Below, piece by piece: positions 56,407-64,000 of a DNA stretch of 64,000 nt (the stretch's first letter is position 1; each line of letters opens with the position of its first letter). The DNA is from Paenibacillus sp. DMB20. GTDB lineage: Bacteria; Bacillota; Bacilli; Paenibacillales; Paenibacillaceae. The DNA lies in contig NZ_LAZU01000031.1 in the NCBI RefSeq assembly GCF_000987955.1, positions 1-64,000 on the forward strand, read 5' to 3'. Both the position numbers and the translations under genes were made by a program. The notes under the pieces are model-generated. The model was given only the letters and a program-made list of their open reading frames with translations. It was not told where the DNA came from and made no database searches.

Positions 56407-58619
56407 TTAACCCCGAGGATCGCTTTCCATGACCTCTTTCCATTTCTCAAGCCATTCTTTATATGGAATAGGCCGCTCCTTGACATAAACATTTTCTTCT
56501 TCCCGCGGCTGTTTCAGTCCGATGTTATAAAAAATGGAGCAGCACCTCCTGAACCTGGCGTTCCTTTCCCTTCCTCAAAGCCCTGGAAACCTGTTTGGCC
56601 ATCTTTCGGCCAATTCCGTTCGGATCATAATCGTTGTCCTTGAAGAGAAGCAGTTGAACCGATCTTGTCCAATAGTACCCATTCACTAACTCCTTATCGC
56701 TTAACCCGGACTCCTGGCGGTAATACACATACCAGAACAGGCTGCTGATCCGGCTGCGTACGTCCGTTTCGGGGTGCTGATCGCTTGAATACATATAGAG
56801 CCCGTTTTGGCTTCCGAACAGCATGAAATTCATCCATTCGCCGGGCAAAGAGTCAACCACATTGTTGTAATAAGAGTTGTCACTGGATATGATCATCGCA
56901 TTCTCCATGCCGCCATTGATGCGATCGTAGCTGTACCGGCCCCCACCCCAGTACAAAATATGGAAGTCCCGCTTCGCCAATTCAGGGATCCAGGATGAAA
57001 AATAATCGTACTTCTTTTTCAAATCCTTCATCTGGTTCTCGACATACTCTTGGTCATAAGGTGCGGCAACCATGGTCACCGGCAAACCTTCATGCCAGAT
57101 TTCGGTCCAGTCCCTGCTGCCAAAAAGGGAGAGACCCGTGACGCCGTCTCCTTCAAACCGCTGATATCCGGTTTTCCTTTCCTTTTCCGGTATGCCCGCA
57201 TAAAGAGGGACCTTGTAACCCTCCACCGTCAGCTTCATCTTTGCGGGAGGATAATGCAGAGGTCTGAATGAGATCCCGGTGGACAGTTCATTCGGAGGCT
57301 CATCCTTAAAGTAGATGTCCTGATGCCCGATTAAGGGATACCAGGCCATATACCTGGGCAGATTGACCTCCGAGCCAACGCTGAAGGCGGCGTATCTCTC
57401 GCTGCCATAGCGGGGTGAAAAATCCATGATTTTCCCGCCGTACACGATTTCGATCTGCAGATCATCCTGCATACCTTGCGGCAGTTCGGCATCAATGAAG
57501 TCGCCCTGCCGCCGGTACTGAGCATCCGCTCCCTGAACCAGCACCTTGTTTACCTGAAAAGACCGGTGCAGCGTAAGCGGTAGCGCCGTTCTTCCCTTCC
57601 TGCTTTCGACAGGCACCGTAAGCTTTGCCGTCATAAGAAGGGTATCGTCCTTCTGTCTCTGTAACGAAATGTCGTATTGGGATACCTTAAGCCTGCCATC
57701 CCAAGGACGGGGATCGCTGTTAACCCAACTCACGGAAGGATCACCGATTCTCTCCGCTACGCTGGCGTAGCGGGTCTGCCACAATGATGCATACGGGGCA
57801 AATGCGGCCGCGGCCAGGATCAGGGCGCCTACCGCCAGCAGCCACCACCGTTTCATGGACATCGTCGGCCGGGAACGGTTCAGAAGCAGCAGAATGACGA
57901 TCAGCATCAGCAGCGTAAAGGCCAGGACAAACCGGCGGGACATTCCGATTTCGTGCTTGAACAGCTCATATCCCCAACTCTCGCCGGCCAGCACGGTATT
58001 GCCCACAAAGAACTGACTTAAATGAAAGGTTTTGAGGTATGACAGCCCCATCTGCTGGATGAGAAAAAATGTCCATGAAAAAGGTGCCGAACATCCAAGC
58101 GCAAAACCCGATCAAATATACCATCCTGTTCTGCAAACAGACGCCTAGCAGCATGGCCAGCGCAAAAGTAACCAGATAAGAAATCTCGTACTGGAGCGCC
58201 AGGTTCAAGGCATGCCGCAAAGCTACGCTTTGATCGATGCTCTGCGCGACCGAAACCGCGTAAAAGGTGACCGCCGCAGGTATGGTAAACAAGATCATAT
58301 AAACCTGGCCGACGGCATATTTTGCCGACAGCAGCATGTGGAAGGAAACCGGAAGGCTCCGGTTCCATTCAAAGGAGGGCCTACGGATGTCGCGCCGGAC
58401 CGTCAGGATGCCCAGCCACATGGCCGGACCCAGCGTCAATGTATGGGCAAACGCGTTGAACTCGTACATTTGCGAATACACATCGGGCTCCGGGGAGCCG
58501 GCGATATTCAGCATGACCCCCAGATAGATGCCGGCATAAAGAACCGGAAGCGCCGCAAGGAAAACATTGCCGAGCACGAGACGCAGCTCCAGCAAACAAT
58601 GTTTCTGCCATCTGCTCAT
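56407..58619 (-). CDS. ABC-2 permease fused to a probable inactive M1-peptidase-like domain (two frameshifts)
   Basis: Corrected length about 736 residues. The N-terminal part (to ~250) has about six helices of ABC-2 exporter type (LVLGNVFLAALPVLYAGIYL, WLGILTVRRDIRRPSFEWNR). A large extracytoplasmic part follows: GGMENAMIISSDNSYY resembles the GxMEN motif of M1 aminopeptidases, but the site where HExxHxWFG should stand reads DSLPGEWMNFMLFG, so zinc ligands are lost. Two breaks: six A (58064-58069; five gives MDIFLIQQMGLSYL) and six A (56529-56534; five extends the protein by ~42 residues to a TAA at 56407). It overlaps the ATPase stop/start by four bases (58616). Confidence 0.7.
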
Positions 58620-59482
58620 GATCGATCCCTCCGCAGCAGCGCAATATAGCCATCCTCAATCGTCGGCTCGACCTGAACGGCTTCCGGCAGCGGCTGCTTC
58701 TCCCCGATCATCCGACATAGAGTCCCATCCGGTAAAGTACGGACCGACACAATGGATGACGGATCGGCCGCCGCAAACTGCGAAGGACTTAAGAGCGCTT
58801 CCCAGGCATATCCCCGACCGCAAGCCTGAAGTTCCTTCAGATCCCCGTCCATGACAAGACATCCCTTGTTCATGACGGCCACTCTCCGGCAATTGCTCTC
58901 GATATCGGCTACGATATGCGTCGACAACAGTACGGTCCGATTTAAGCTGAACCGGGTCAGCAGGTTGCGGAAGCGGACCCGCTCCTGCGGGTCGAGTCCC
59001 GCCGTCGGCTCATCCACAATAAGCACTTCGGGCGAGCCCATAAGCGCCTGGGCAATGCCGATTCGCTGCTTCATTCCCCCGGAGTACGTCCGGACTTTCT
59101 TGTCCGCCTTCTCCTGCATGTTGACCATCTCCAAAAGCCTCGAAATTTCCTTGCGGCGGGCCGCTTTGTCGCCGATTCCTTTCATGACACCTACATAATC
59201 CAGATAATCGCGTCCGGTCATCTGCGGATAAATATGAAAATGCTGGGGGAGATAGCCGATTTTCTTCCGGATCTCTTCCGACCGGGACAGCGGTATGCCG
59301 TTAATGGTCACCTGTCCCGAGGTCGGCGAAAGCAGGGCAGCCAAAATGCGCATCAGTGTCGTTTTGCCAGCCCCGTTCGGTCCCAGCAATCCCGTCATTC
59401 CCTTATCGAAAGTAAGTGAAACGTCCAGAAGCGCCCAAGCGCCTTTCCGGTAGGTTTTGGATAAATGCTCAATCGTAATCAT
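58616..59482 (-). CDS. ABC transporter ATP-binding protein (partner of the M1-like permease)
   Basis: A 288-residue ATPase with Walker A GPNGAGKTT, Q-loop KKIGYLPQHF, signature YSGGMKQRIGIAQAL and Walker B VLIVDEPTAGLD. It has the classic exporter form (DrrA/CcmA-like) with a C-terminal ~90-residue tail. It overlaps the permease gene by four bases and forms with it a second exporter beside the sigma-linked one. ATG 59482; the leader 59483-59794 holds no gene I can support. Confidence 0.9.
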   Translation of the reverse strand: MITIEHLSKTYRKGAWALLDVSLTFDKGMTGLLGPNGAGKTTLMRILAALLSPTSGQVTINGIPLSRSEEIRKKIGYLPQHFHIYPQMTGRDYLDYVGVMKGIGDKAARRKEISRLLEMVNMQEKADKKVRTYSGGMKQRIGIAQALMGSPEVLIVDEPTAGLDPQERVRFRNLLTRFSLNRTVLLSTHIVADIESNCRRVAVMNKGCLVMDGDLKELQACGRGYAWEALLSPSQFAAADPSSIVSVRTLPDGTLCRMIGEKQPLPEAVQVEPTIEDGYIALLRRDRS

Positions 59483-59794
59483 GAAAGATTCCCTTCTGTT
59501 CCTTCTTGAAAAAAGAAAAAATAAGTCCGCGCGGATCTTACTCTGAGAACGAAGGGGACGGTCAAAAAGTTTGCCTTTTCGATAAACCAGTAGTCATGTA
59601 TTTTTCCCTTCGCCCAAAACAAGCCCGAAATGCCGTTTACCGGCACCGGGCGAAATGGCTTCAGCCTATAATTCATCAATGTTCGACCTGATATAGGTCT
59701 TGCAGTCGTCAGTATATCCCGGGGCCGGAGGAATATCAATGAATTTTTCGGAATTCACGCCGACTTCATTCGTGCATCAGGGAAAAACGCCAAA

Positions 59795-59832
59795 CAAAAA
59801 ACAAGGAAGCGGATCCTAGGAACCCGCTTCCC
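59795..59832 (-). terminator. Terminator of the AraC-type response regulator gene
   Basis: Minus strand GGAAGCGGG / CCGCTTCC stem around TTCCTAGGAT, followed by TTGTTTTTTG, 39 bases past the stop. Confidence 0.7.
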
Positions 59833-59870
59833 AATCTTTTATTTATGGCGGACAGAGAGAACGCATTTCT

Positions 59871-61104
59871 TCATTCTTCGGGCTTTTTCCCTTTATCACT
59901 CACGATCCCCGTCCCGTTTTTTTCGGCTGCCGGAACGCCGACCATACCGTTTTGACGATACTCGCTGGGCGTCACGCCGTACTTTTTGCGAAACAACTGG
60001 GAGAAATGCCGCATGTCCTGGTAGCCGATCCGTTCCGCGATTTCCGCCAGTTTCAGCTTTGGATTTTGCAGCAGCTGCTTGGCCTGTTCCAGCCTTAACT
60101 GAATTACGTACTCCTTAAAGCCGCAGCCTGTTTTTTTGTTTAAACAGCTGGCTGAAGTAAACCGGATTCAAATAAACGACGGACGCGACCTTATCCAGCG
60201 ATAAATCCGCATGATAATGCGTTCTGATATATTGCATGGCCACTTCCACCGCCTGATCCCCTCCGCTGGCATAATGCTCGTAAACCTGTGTCGAGGACGC
60301 CTTCCACATGCGCTGGACTTCTCCGGGCACCTGGTTGAAATCGCTTATCCGCTCCGTACTCATGATTTGGAAGGGCACCTTCAAATACTTGATCAAATGT
60401 CCCCTCAGCTGTTCGATCAGGCCTGGAAGGCCGGCGCTTTCGTTCAAGGTAACGAGCCCCACGAGGCTTTTGCTGTCCAAAATGCTGACAAAACCGCTCC
60501 CACTCTGATGGATCAGTTCCTCCAGCACGTTTTCGATAATGAAATGCTCCAGCCGCACGACTTTATCCGTCTCCATCCTGACCATCAAAAGGTGGAAATC
60601 CGGATGGCTCTCCATAAAAGGGCGTATGTCGATGCGTCCGATATCCAATCCAGATGCCCAGCGCTTAAAGACGGCCTCCCGCAAATATTTGCGGTTCGCT
60701 TCGAGCAGCTGCGTCTCCTTCGTCAACCGGTTTTCCCGCTCGATCTCCTCGCTCAGCTTATCGATCATCTGGATCAGCACATCCTTGCCGATCGGCTTGA
60801 GGAGATAATCCTTGGCCCCTAAACGGACGGCTTCCTGGGCATAGGCAAACTCGGAATAAGCGGAAATGACCACCCATTTCATGTACGGATATCTTTTGCC
60901 CGCGATATTCATCAGCTCAAGACCCGTCATGCCGGGCATGAGGATATCCGTCAGCACAACCTGGATCCTGTGGTTGCGCAGGACAATCAACGCCTCTTCC
61001 GGGTTGGACGCCAAATAGGCGCGAAATTCAGGAAAGCGCTGCCGCAAAGTCCGCTGAATGCCCTCCCGAATGACCGTTTCGTCATCGACTATGAGAATGT
61101 CCAT
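59871..61104 (-). CDS. Response regulator with C-terminal AraC DNA-binding domain, YesN-like (one frameshift)
   Basis: Corrected length about 410 residues. Residues 1-120 are a receiver (IVDDETVIREGI; acceptor in VVLTDILMPGMTG; Lys in YLLKPIG). The last ~100 residues are an AraC/XylS helix-turn-helix pair: YFSQLFKQKTGCGFKEYVIQ and IGYQDMRHFSQLFRKKYGVTPSEYR. The break is seven T (60131-60137), six restoring KQKTGCGFKEYV. It overlaps the histidine kinase gene (61089) and lies beside a CUT1 sugar transporter, the usual YesM-YesN arrangement controlling oligosaccharide uptake in Paenibacillus. Confidence 0.85.
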
Positions 61105-62942
61105 TCCTCTCCACCTTTCCCGGACAGGGGCATAACGATCGTAACCGTTGTCCCTATTCCTATTCGGCTCTCCATTCTTAACCCGTAATTATCGCCAAAC
61201 ATGAGTTTTATCCGCCGGTGCACATTCGGCAGACCGATGCCGCGTCTTGCGGGTCGTGCCGAGAGTTCGGCATTCTTTACGCCAGAATCGGGACCGTTTC
61301 CTCCCTCGTCCTTGCTCCGGTTCGTCCCGCTGTCCGCAAGCGACTCCCTGATATGCTGCAGCATCCGTTCGTCCATGCCTACGCCGTTATCGGCAATAAC
61401 GATATGCAGCTCCCGTCCATCAACTTCCGCATACACGCGTAGCATACCCGGACGGTCCAGAGGTTCCAGGCCGCTTTTGACCGCATTCTCGATAATCGGC
61501 TGAATGGTCATTTTCGGCAGCGTAACATTCAGCCAGCGGCTATCGACTTGAATGTCGGCGTGGACCCTGCCTTCCAAACGGCTCTCAATAATCGTCATAT
61601 AATGCCGCATCTGATCGAGCTCCTGCGCAAGCGTCGTCCGGGAGGCTTCCTGCCAGTCACTGCTGTATCGGAACATATGCGACAATGCCAAGACGACGCG
61701 TCCCAGCCTGTCATTCTCCCGCTCGTCCAGCATCCAATAGATCATATCGAGCGTGTTGTACAAAAAATGGGGATTCACCTGGGATTGCAGCGCCTGCAGC
61801 TGTGCATTCTTCTCGCTGATGGATGCGCTCGTAATCCCTTCTATCAAGTCATCCATCCGGTTTACCATCCGGTTGAAGGACGACACCAGGCTGTTAATCT
61901 CCTCAAAGGACTTTACGTTCACGGAGCCTCTGAAATTCCCCATCTCCACCTGTTTCATCTCCCGGATCAACAGTTTTAGCGGCGAAGCGATATTACGGGA
62001 TATCAAGGTGGCCAGGGCAGTGGAAATCAGGACCAGGATCAGGATGACATAGAAAAGATACTGCCTTGTCTTATCCACTTCGGCGCTGATGTCTCCCTTG
62101 GGCGTCAATCCGTACACGGTCCATTCGGCCATCGCCGCGTTGGCCGCCACGATCAGTTGATCGCTACGGTTGTCGACAAGGACTTGACCGTTCCGGGGAC
62201 GGGGCAGCTGGCCGAAATGGAGGGTCTGTACCTTGTTATCATCCGTGGATGCGATGACCCGGCTGTTTTTATCCACGATGTAAACCTGACTGTTCGGGCT
62301 GATGGTCACATTGGATAGGGCGGACAGGATGGGCCCGGGCTTGGTTTCGATCAGAACGACTCCCTGTTCTTTTTGACTCGTTAAATCAAACAGCTTGCGG
62401 CCAAACACAAAGACAGGCTCCTTCTGAAAGCTGTTGATGACGGAATTTCGGAACAGGCCCATCCAAACCATCTCTCCATCCGAGGCCTGAAGCTTCCGGT
62501 ACCATTCGGACGAAGAATAATCGACATCCACCACGCCCGCATACCTGGGTTCATAATGATAGCTCTTTCCCGCCCTGCTGATGACGTGAATCCCGATGAT
62601 ATCATCCCGCGAAAAATAAATGGCGCCAATGATATTGGTGATCGTCCGTTCGTCGATGACGCTATGCGAAGGATTATGGTTCCTGTCCCTTTCCTGGAGC
62701 AGCCTTAACAACTCATAGTTGCTGTTCAGCGATTTGGTAACGCTGTTATATCCCTCAAGGAGCAGATTGAACAGCCCGGCCGTCTGGGAGATGTTCTTCT
62801 CCGCCATGTCGCTGATTTTTCCGTGGATAATATCCGTTATCCTCTGATAATACAGAAAGCTTCCGATCAATAAGAGAGCCGTCATACTTGAAAGAAAAAG
62901 CAGAAACAAACGATTGTGAATGGTATGCTTGCTGCGGCCCAC
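61089..62942 (-). CDS. Sensor histidine kinase of the YesM (HPK8) type
   Basis: A 617-residue membrane kinase. TM1 is about residues 13-32, then a ~250-residue extracellular dCache-like domain, TM2 about 300-320, HAMP to ~375 (EMKQVEMGNFRGSVNVKSF), and a YesM-type kinase core: ALQSQVNPHFLYNTLDMIYW (His-containing) and HATPase with IADNGVGMDERMLQ and GIGLPNVHRRIKLMFG. The start is GTG 62942 after AAAGGAG. The stop overlaps the response regulator start by 16 bases. The pair probably senses a sugar or polysaccharide fragment bound outside. Confidence 0.9.
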   Translation of the reverse strand: MGRSKHTIHNRLFLLFLSSMTALLLIGSFLYYQRITDIIHGKISDMAEKNISQTAGLFNLLLEGYNSVTKSLNSNYELLRLLQERDRNHNPSHSVIDERTITNIIGAIYFSRDDIIGIHVISRAGKSYHYEPRYAGVVDVDYSSSEWYRKLQASDGEMVWMGLFRNSVINSFQKEPVFVFGRKLFDLTSQKEQGVVLIETKPGPILSALSNVTISPNSQVYIVDKNSRVIASTDDNKVQTLHFGQLPRPRNGQVLVDNRSDQLIVAANAAMAEWTVYGLTPKGDISAEVDKTRQYLFYVILILVLISTALATLISRNIASPLKLLIREMKQVEMGNFRGSVNVKSFEEINSLVSSFNRMVNRMDDLIEGITSASISEKNAQLQALQSQVNPHFLYNTLDMIYWMLDERENDRLGRVVLALSHMFRYSSDWQEASRTTLAQELDQMRHYMTIIESRLEGRVHADIQVDSRWLNVTLPKMTIQPIIENAVKSGLEPLDRPGMLRVYAEVDGRELHIVIADNGVGMDERMLQHIRESLADSGTNRSKDEGGNGPDSGVKNAELSARPARRGIGLPNVHRRIKLMFGDNYGLRMESRIGIGTTVTIVMPLSGKGGEEWTFS

Positions 62943-63038
62943 GATAGTTCTTCTCCTTTCAAATATGCGCTCTAAAATCCTTACTTTACCATAAGAGTCG
63001 CAGGTATATATCCATATACGGAAAAAGGAGGATGAAAG

Positions 63039-63921
63039 TTAACCTTTCACCGCTCCTGCAACCATACCTTTTGTAATTTTATCCGCAAGCAAGAAGTAAA
63101 TCAGGATGACGGGCACGGCCCCAAGCACGAGGAAAGCGCCGATGGCCCCGTAATTTACCGAGTATTGGCTGACAAAGCTGTTTACTCCGAACGGAAGCGT
63201 CTTTAGCTTTTCGGCGGAGATAAACGTTGCCGCCAAAATGTACTCGTTCCAGATATTAATGAAGGTAAGAATGCTGACCGTCATCATCGGCGGAACCGAG
63301 ATCGGCAGGATAATGCTTCGGAATATCCGGAAAATCCCCGCTCCGTCAATGACCGCGGATTCCTCAATCTCGTGCGGTATGGACTTCATAAAACCGCTAA
63401 GGATGAACACGGCAATCGGGGTCTGGAAAGCAATGTAAGGAAGTATGATCGAAAGATGCGTGTTCAGAATGCCAAGATTCTTGAAAATAATCATAAGCGG
63501 CAGCAGGGTAGCTTGAAGCGGAATCATCATCCCGATCAGAAAAACCAGCAGCACCATCTGACCGTATTTCCAACGAAACCTGCTGATGGCAAAGGATGCA
63601 AGCGAACTCAGCAGCAGCACGCCCGCCATGGTGATCGAAGTCACGAAAAAACTGTTCCACAGGTACCTGAAGTAGTTGCCGGAATTCACGGCATCGGTAA
63701 AGTTATTCCACTGCGGCACGGCCGGCAGCGAGAAAAAGCTTCCCGACAGGATTTCCTCATTCGTCTTCAACGAGTAGATCAGAAGCCAAAGCAGCGGATA
63801 CAGCTGCGTTACAAGCAGAACGGAAAGGAATAGCAGAACAAACCCCTTGGCAACGGATATCTTTTTCTTTTTTTTCTGCAGTCAGCGGTTTGCTTGAAAA
63901 CGCTGGAACGGTCTGACTCAT
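63039..63921 (-). CDS. CUT1-type sugar ABC transporter permease, second subunit (one frameshift)
   Basis: Corrected length 293 residues, six helices (LLFLSVLLVTQLYPLLWLL first). The ABC-docking EAA loop is ESAVIDGAGIFRIFRSIILP near residue 210. The family is LacG/LplC-like, so it works with a solute-binding protein and a shared ATPase. The break is eight T (63868-63875); seven gives TAEKKKKISVAKGFVLL. ATG 63921 follows GAAGGAGGGAAT. Directly upstream is the first permease gene, cut by the window. Gene order suggests operon binding protein-permease-permease followed by the YesM-YesN pair. Confidence 0.85.
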
Positions 63922-63937
63922 GGCAGCATTCCCTCCT

Positions 63938-64000
63938 TCACGTATATTTGCGCTCCAGCCGGGAGAACAGGAAGTTAATGATGACGGTTGCCGCCAGGCA
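63938..64000 (-). CDS. CUT1-type sugar ABC transporter permease, first subunit (3' end only)
   Basis: Only the last 20 codons are inside the window: ATVIINFLFSRLERKYT and a TGA at 63938. The ending LERKYT after a hydrophobic helix is typical of LplB/UgpA-type permeases. It ends 17 bases before the next permease start, so both are in one operon. Confidence 0.7.
   Translation of the reverse strand, partial: CLAATVIINFLFSRLERKYT

Noticed and set aside
59506..59739. Short frames on both strands in the gap before the ABC ATPase gene
   Set aside because: No ribosome site, no recognisable protein; more likely leader and promoter sequence.

Overview
The window is a stretch of low-GC Gram-positive chromosome, most likely Paenibacillus or a close Paenibacillaceae relative. 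The evidence is strong AGGAGG-type ribosome sites, spore-associated genes (yyaC, DUF1128/yfkK), a sigma-B cassette, SLH surface proteins, YesM/AraC two-component genes next to a CUT1 sugar transporter, and PerR/Fur, xyl and cre control sites of Bacillales type. I see no tRNA, rRNA, CRISPR array, transposase, prophage or plasmid gene. Most genes lie on the minus strand.

Layout. 1-602 is the start of an O-antigen-ligase-like membrane protein. 918-6170 holds housekeeping and spore genes (methyltransferase, DUF6483, alpha/beta hydrolase, yyaC, yfkK, asparaginase II). 6441-8886 holds small stress-type membrane proteins and CorA. 9010-18162 is a signalling island: a REC-PP2C phosphatase, a 1237-residue hybrid kinase, a CheR-type methyltransferase, a second hybrid kinase, RsbV, RsbW and SigB. 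This resembles the RsbY-RsbK-RsbM control of sigma-B known from Bacillus cereus. 18393-20301 adds stress proteins (YflT, DUF948, DUF1328). Several genes in and near the island share the motif GTTTC(A/G)-N12 to N14-GG(G/T)T, which I read as sigma-B promoters.

21095-30539 carries NhaC, a secreted Thr-rich protein, a CDF metal exporter, a phoX-tatA-tatC operon, ykpA and a metallo-beta-lactamase-fold hydrolase. 30639-33254 is a cytochrome bd operon (cydA, cydB) with two tiny genes that had not been called: a 33-residue CydS-like protein after cydB and a 36-residue one-helix protein before cydA. 33471-42842 holds cvfC, a lysine riboswitch with lysP, a GNAT gene, a secreted transglutaminase-fold protein, a YcdB-SLH protein and xylB. 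xylA (42939-44255) and divergent xylR follow, with an operator over the xylA -35 box and a cre site. 46129-47371 is a trxB-glutaredoxin pair with an exact PerR box. 48719-50713 is a PfeT-like P1B ATPase with Fur/PerR-like sites.

51081-64000 carries an unusual stand-alone PPDK-type TIM barrel, metY, an ECF sigma factor followed by two ABC modules (one permease fused to what looks like a dead M1-peptidase fold), and a YesM/AraC two-component pair beside a sugar ABC transporter cut by the window edge.

A technical caution: at least 18 single-base indels break 13 otherwise intact genes. Nearly all are one extra base in an A or T run of six to ten. I treat these genes as single loci with probable sequencing errors and give the joined coordinates.
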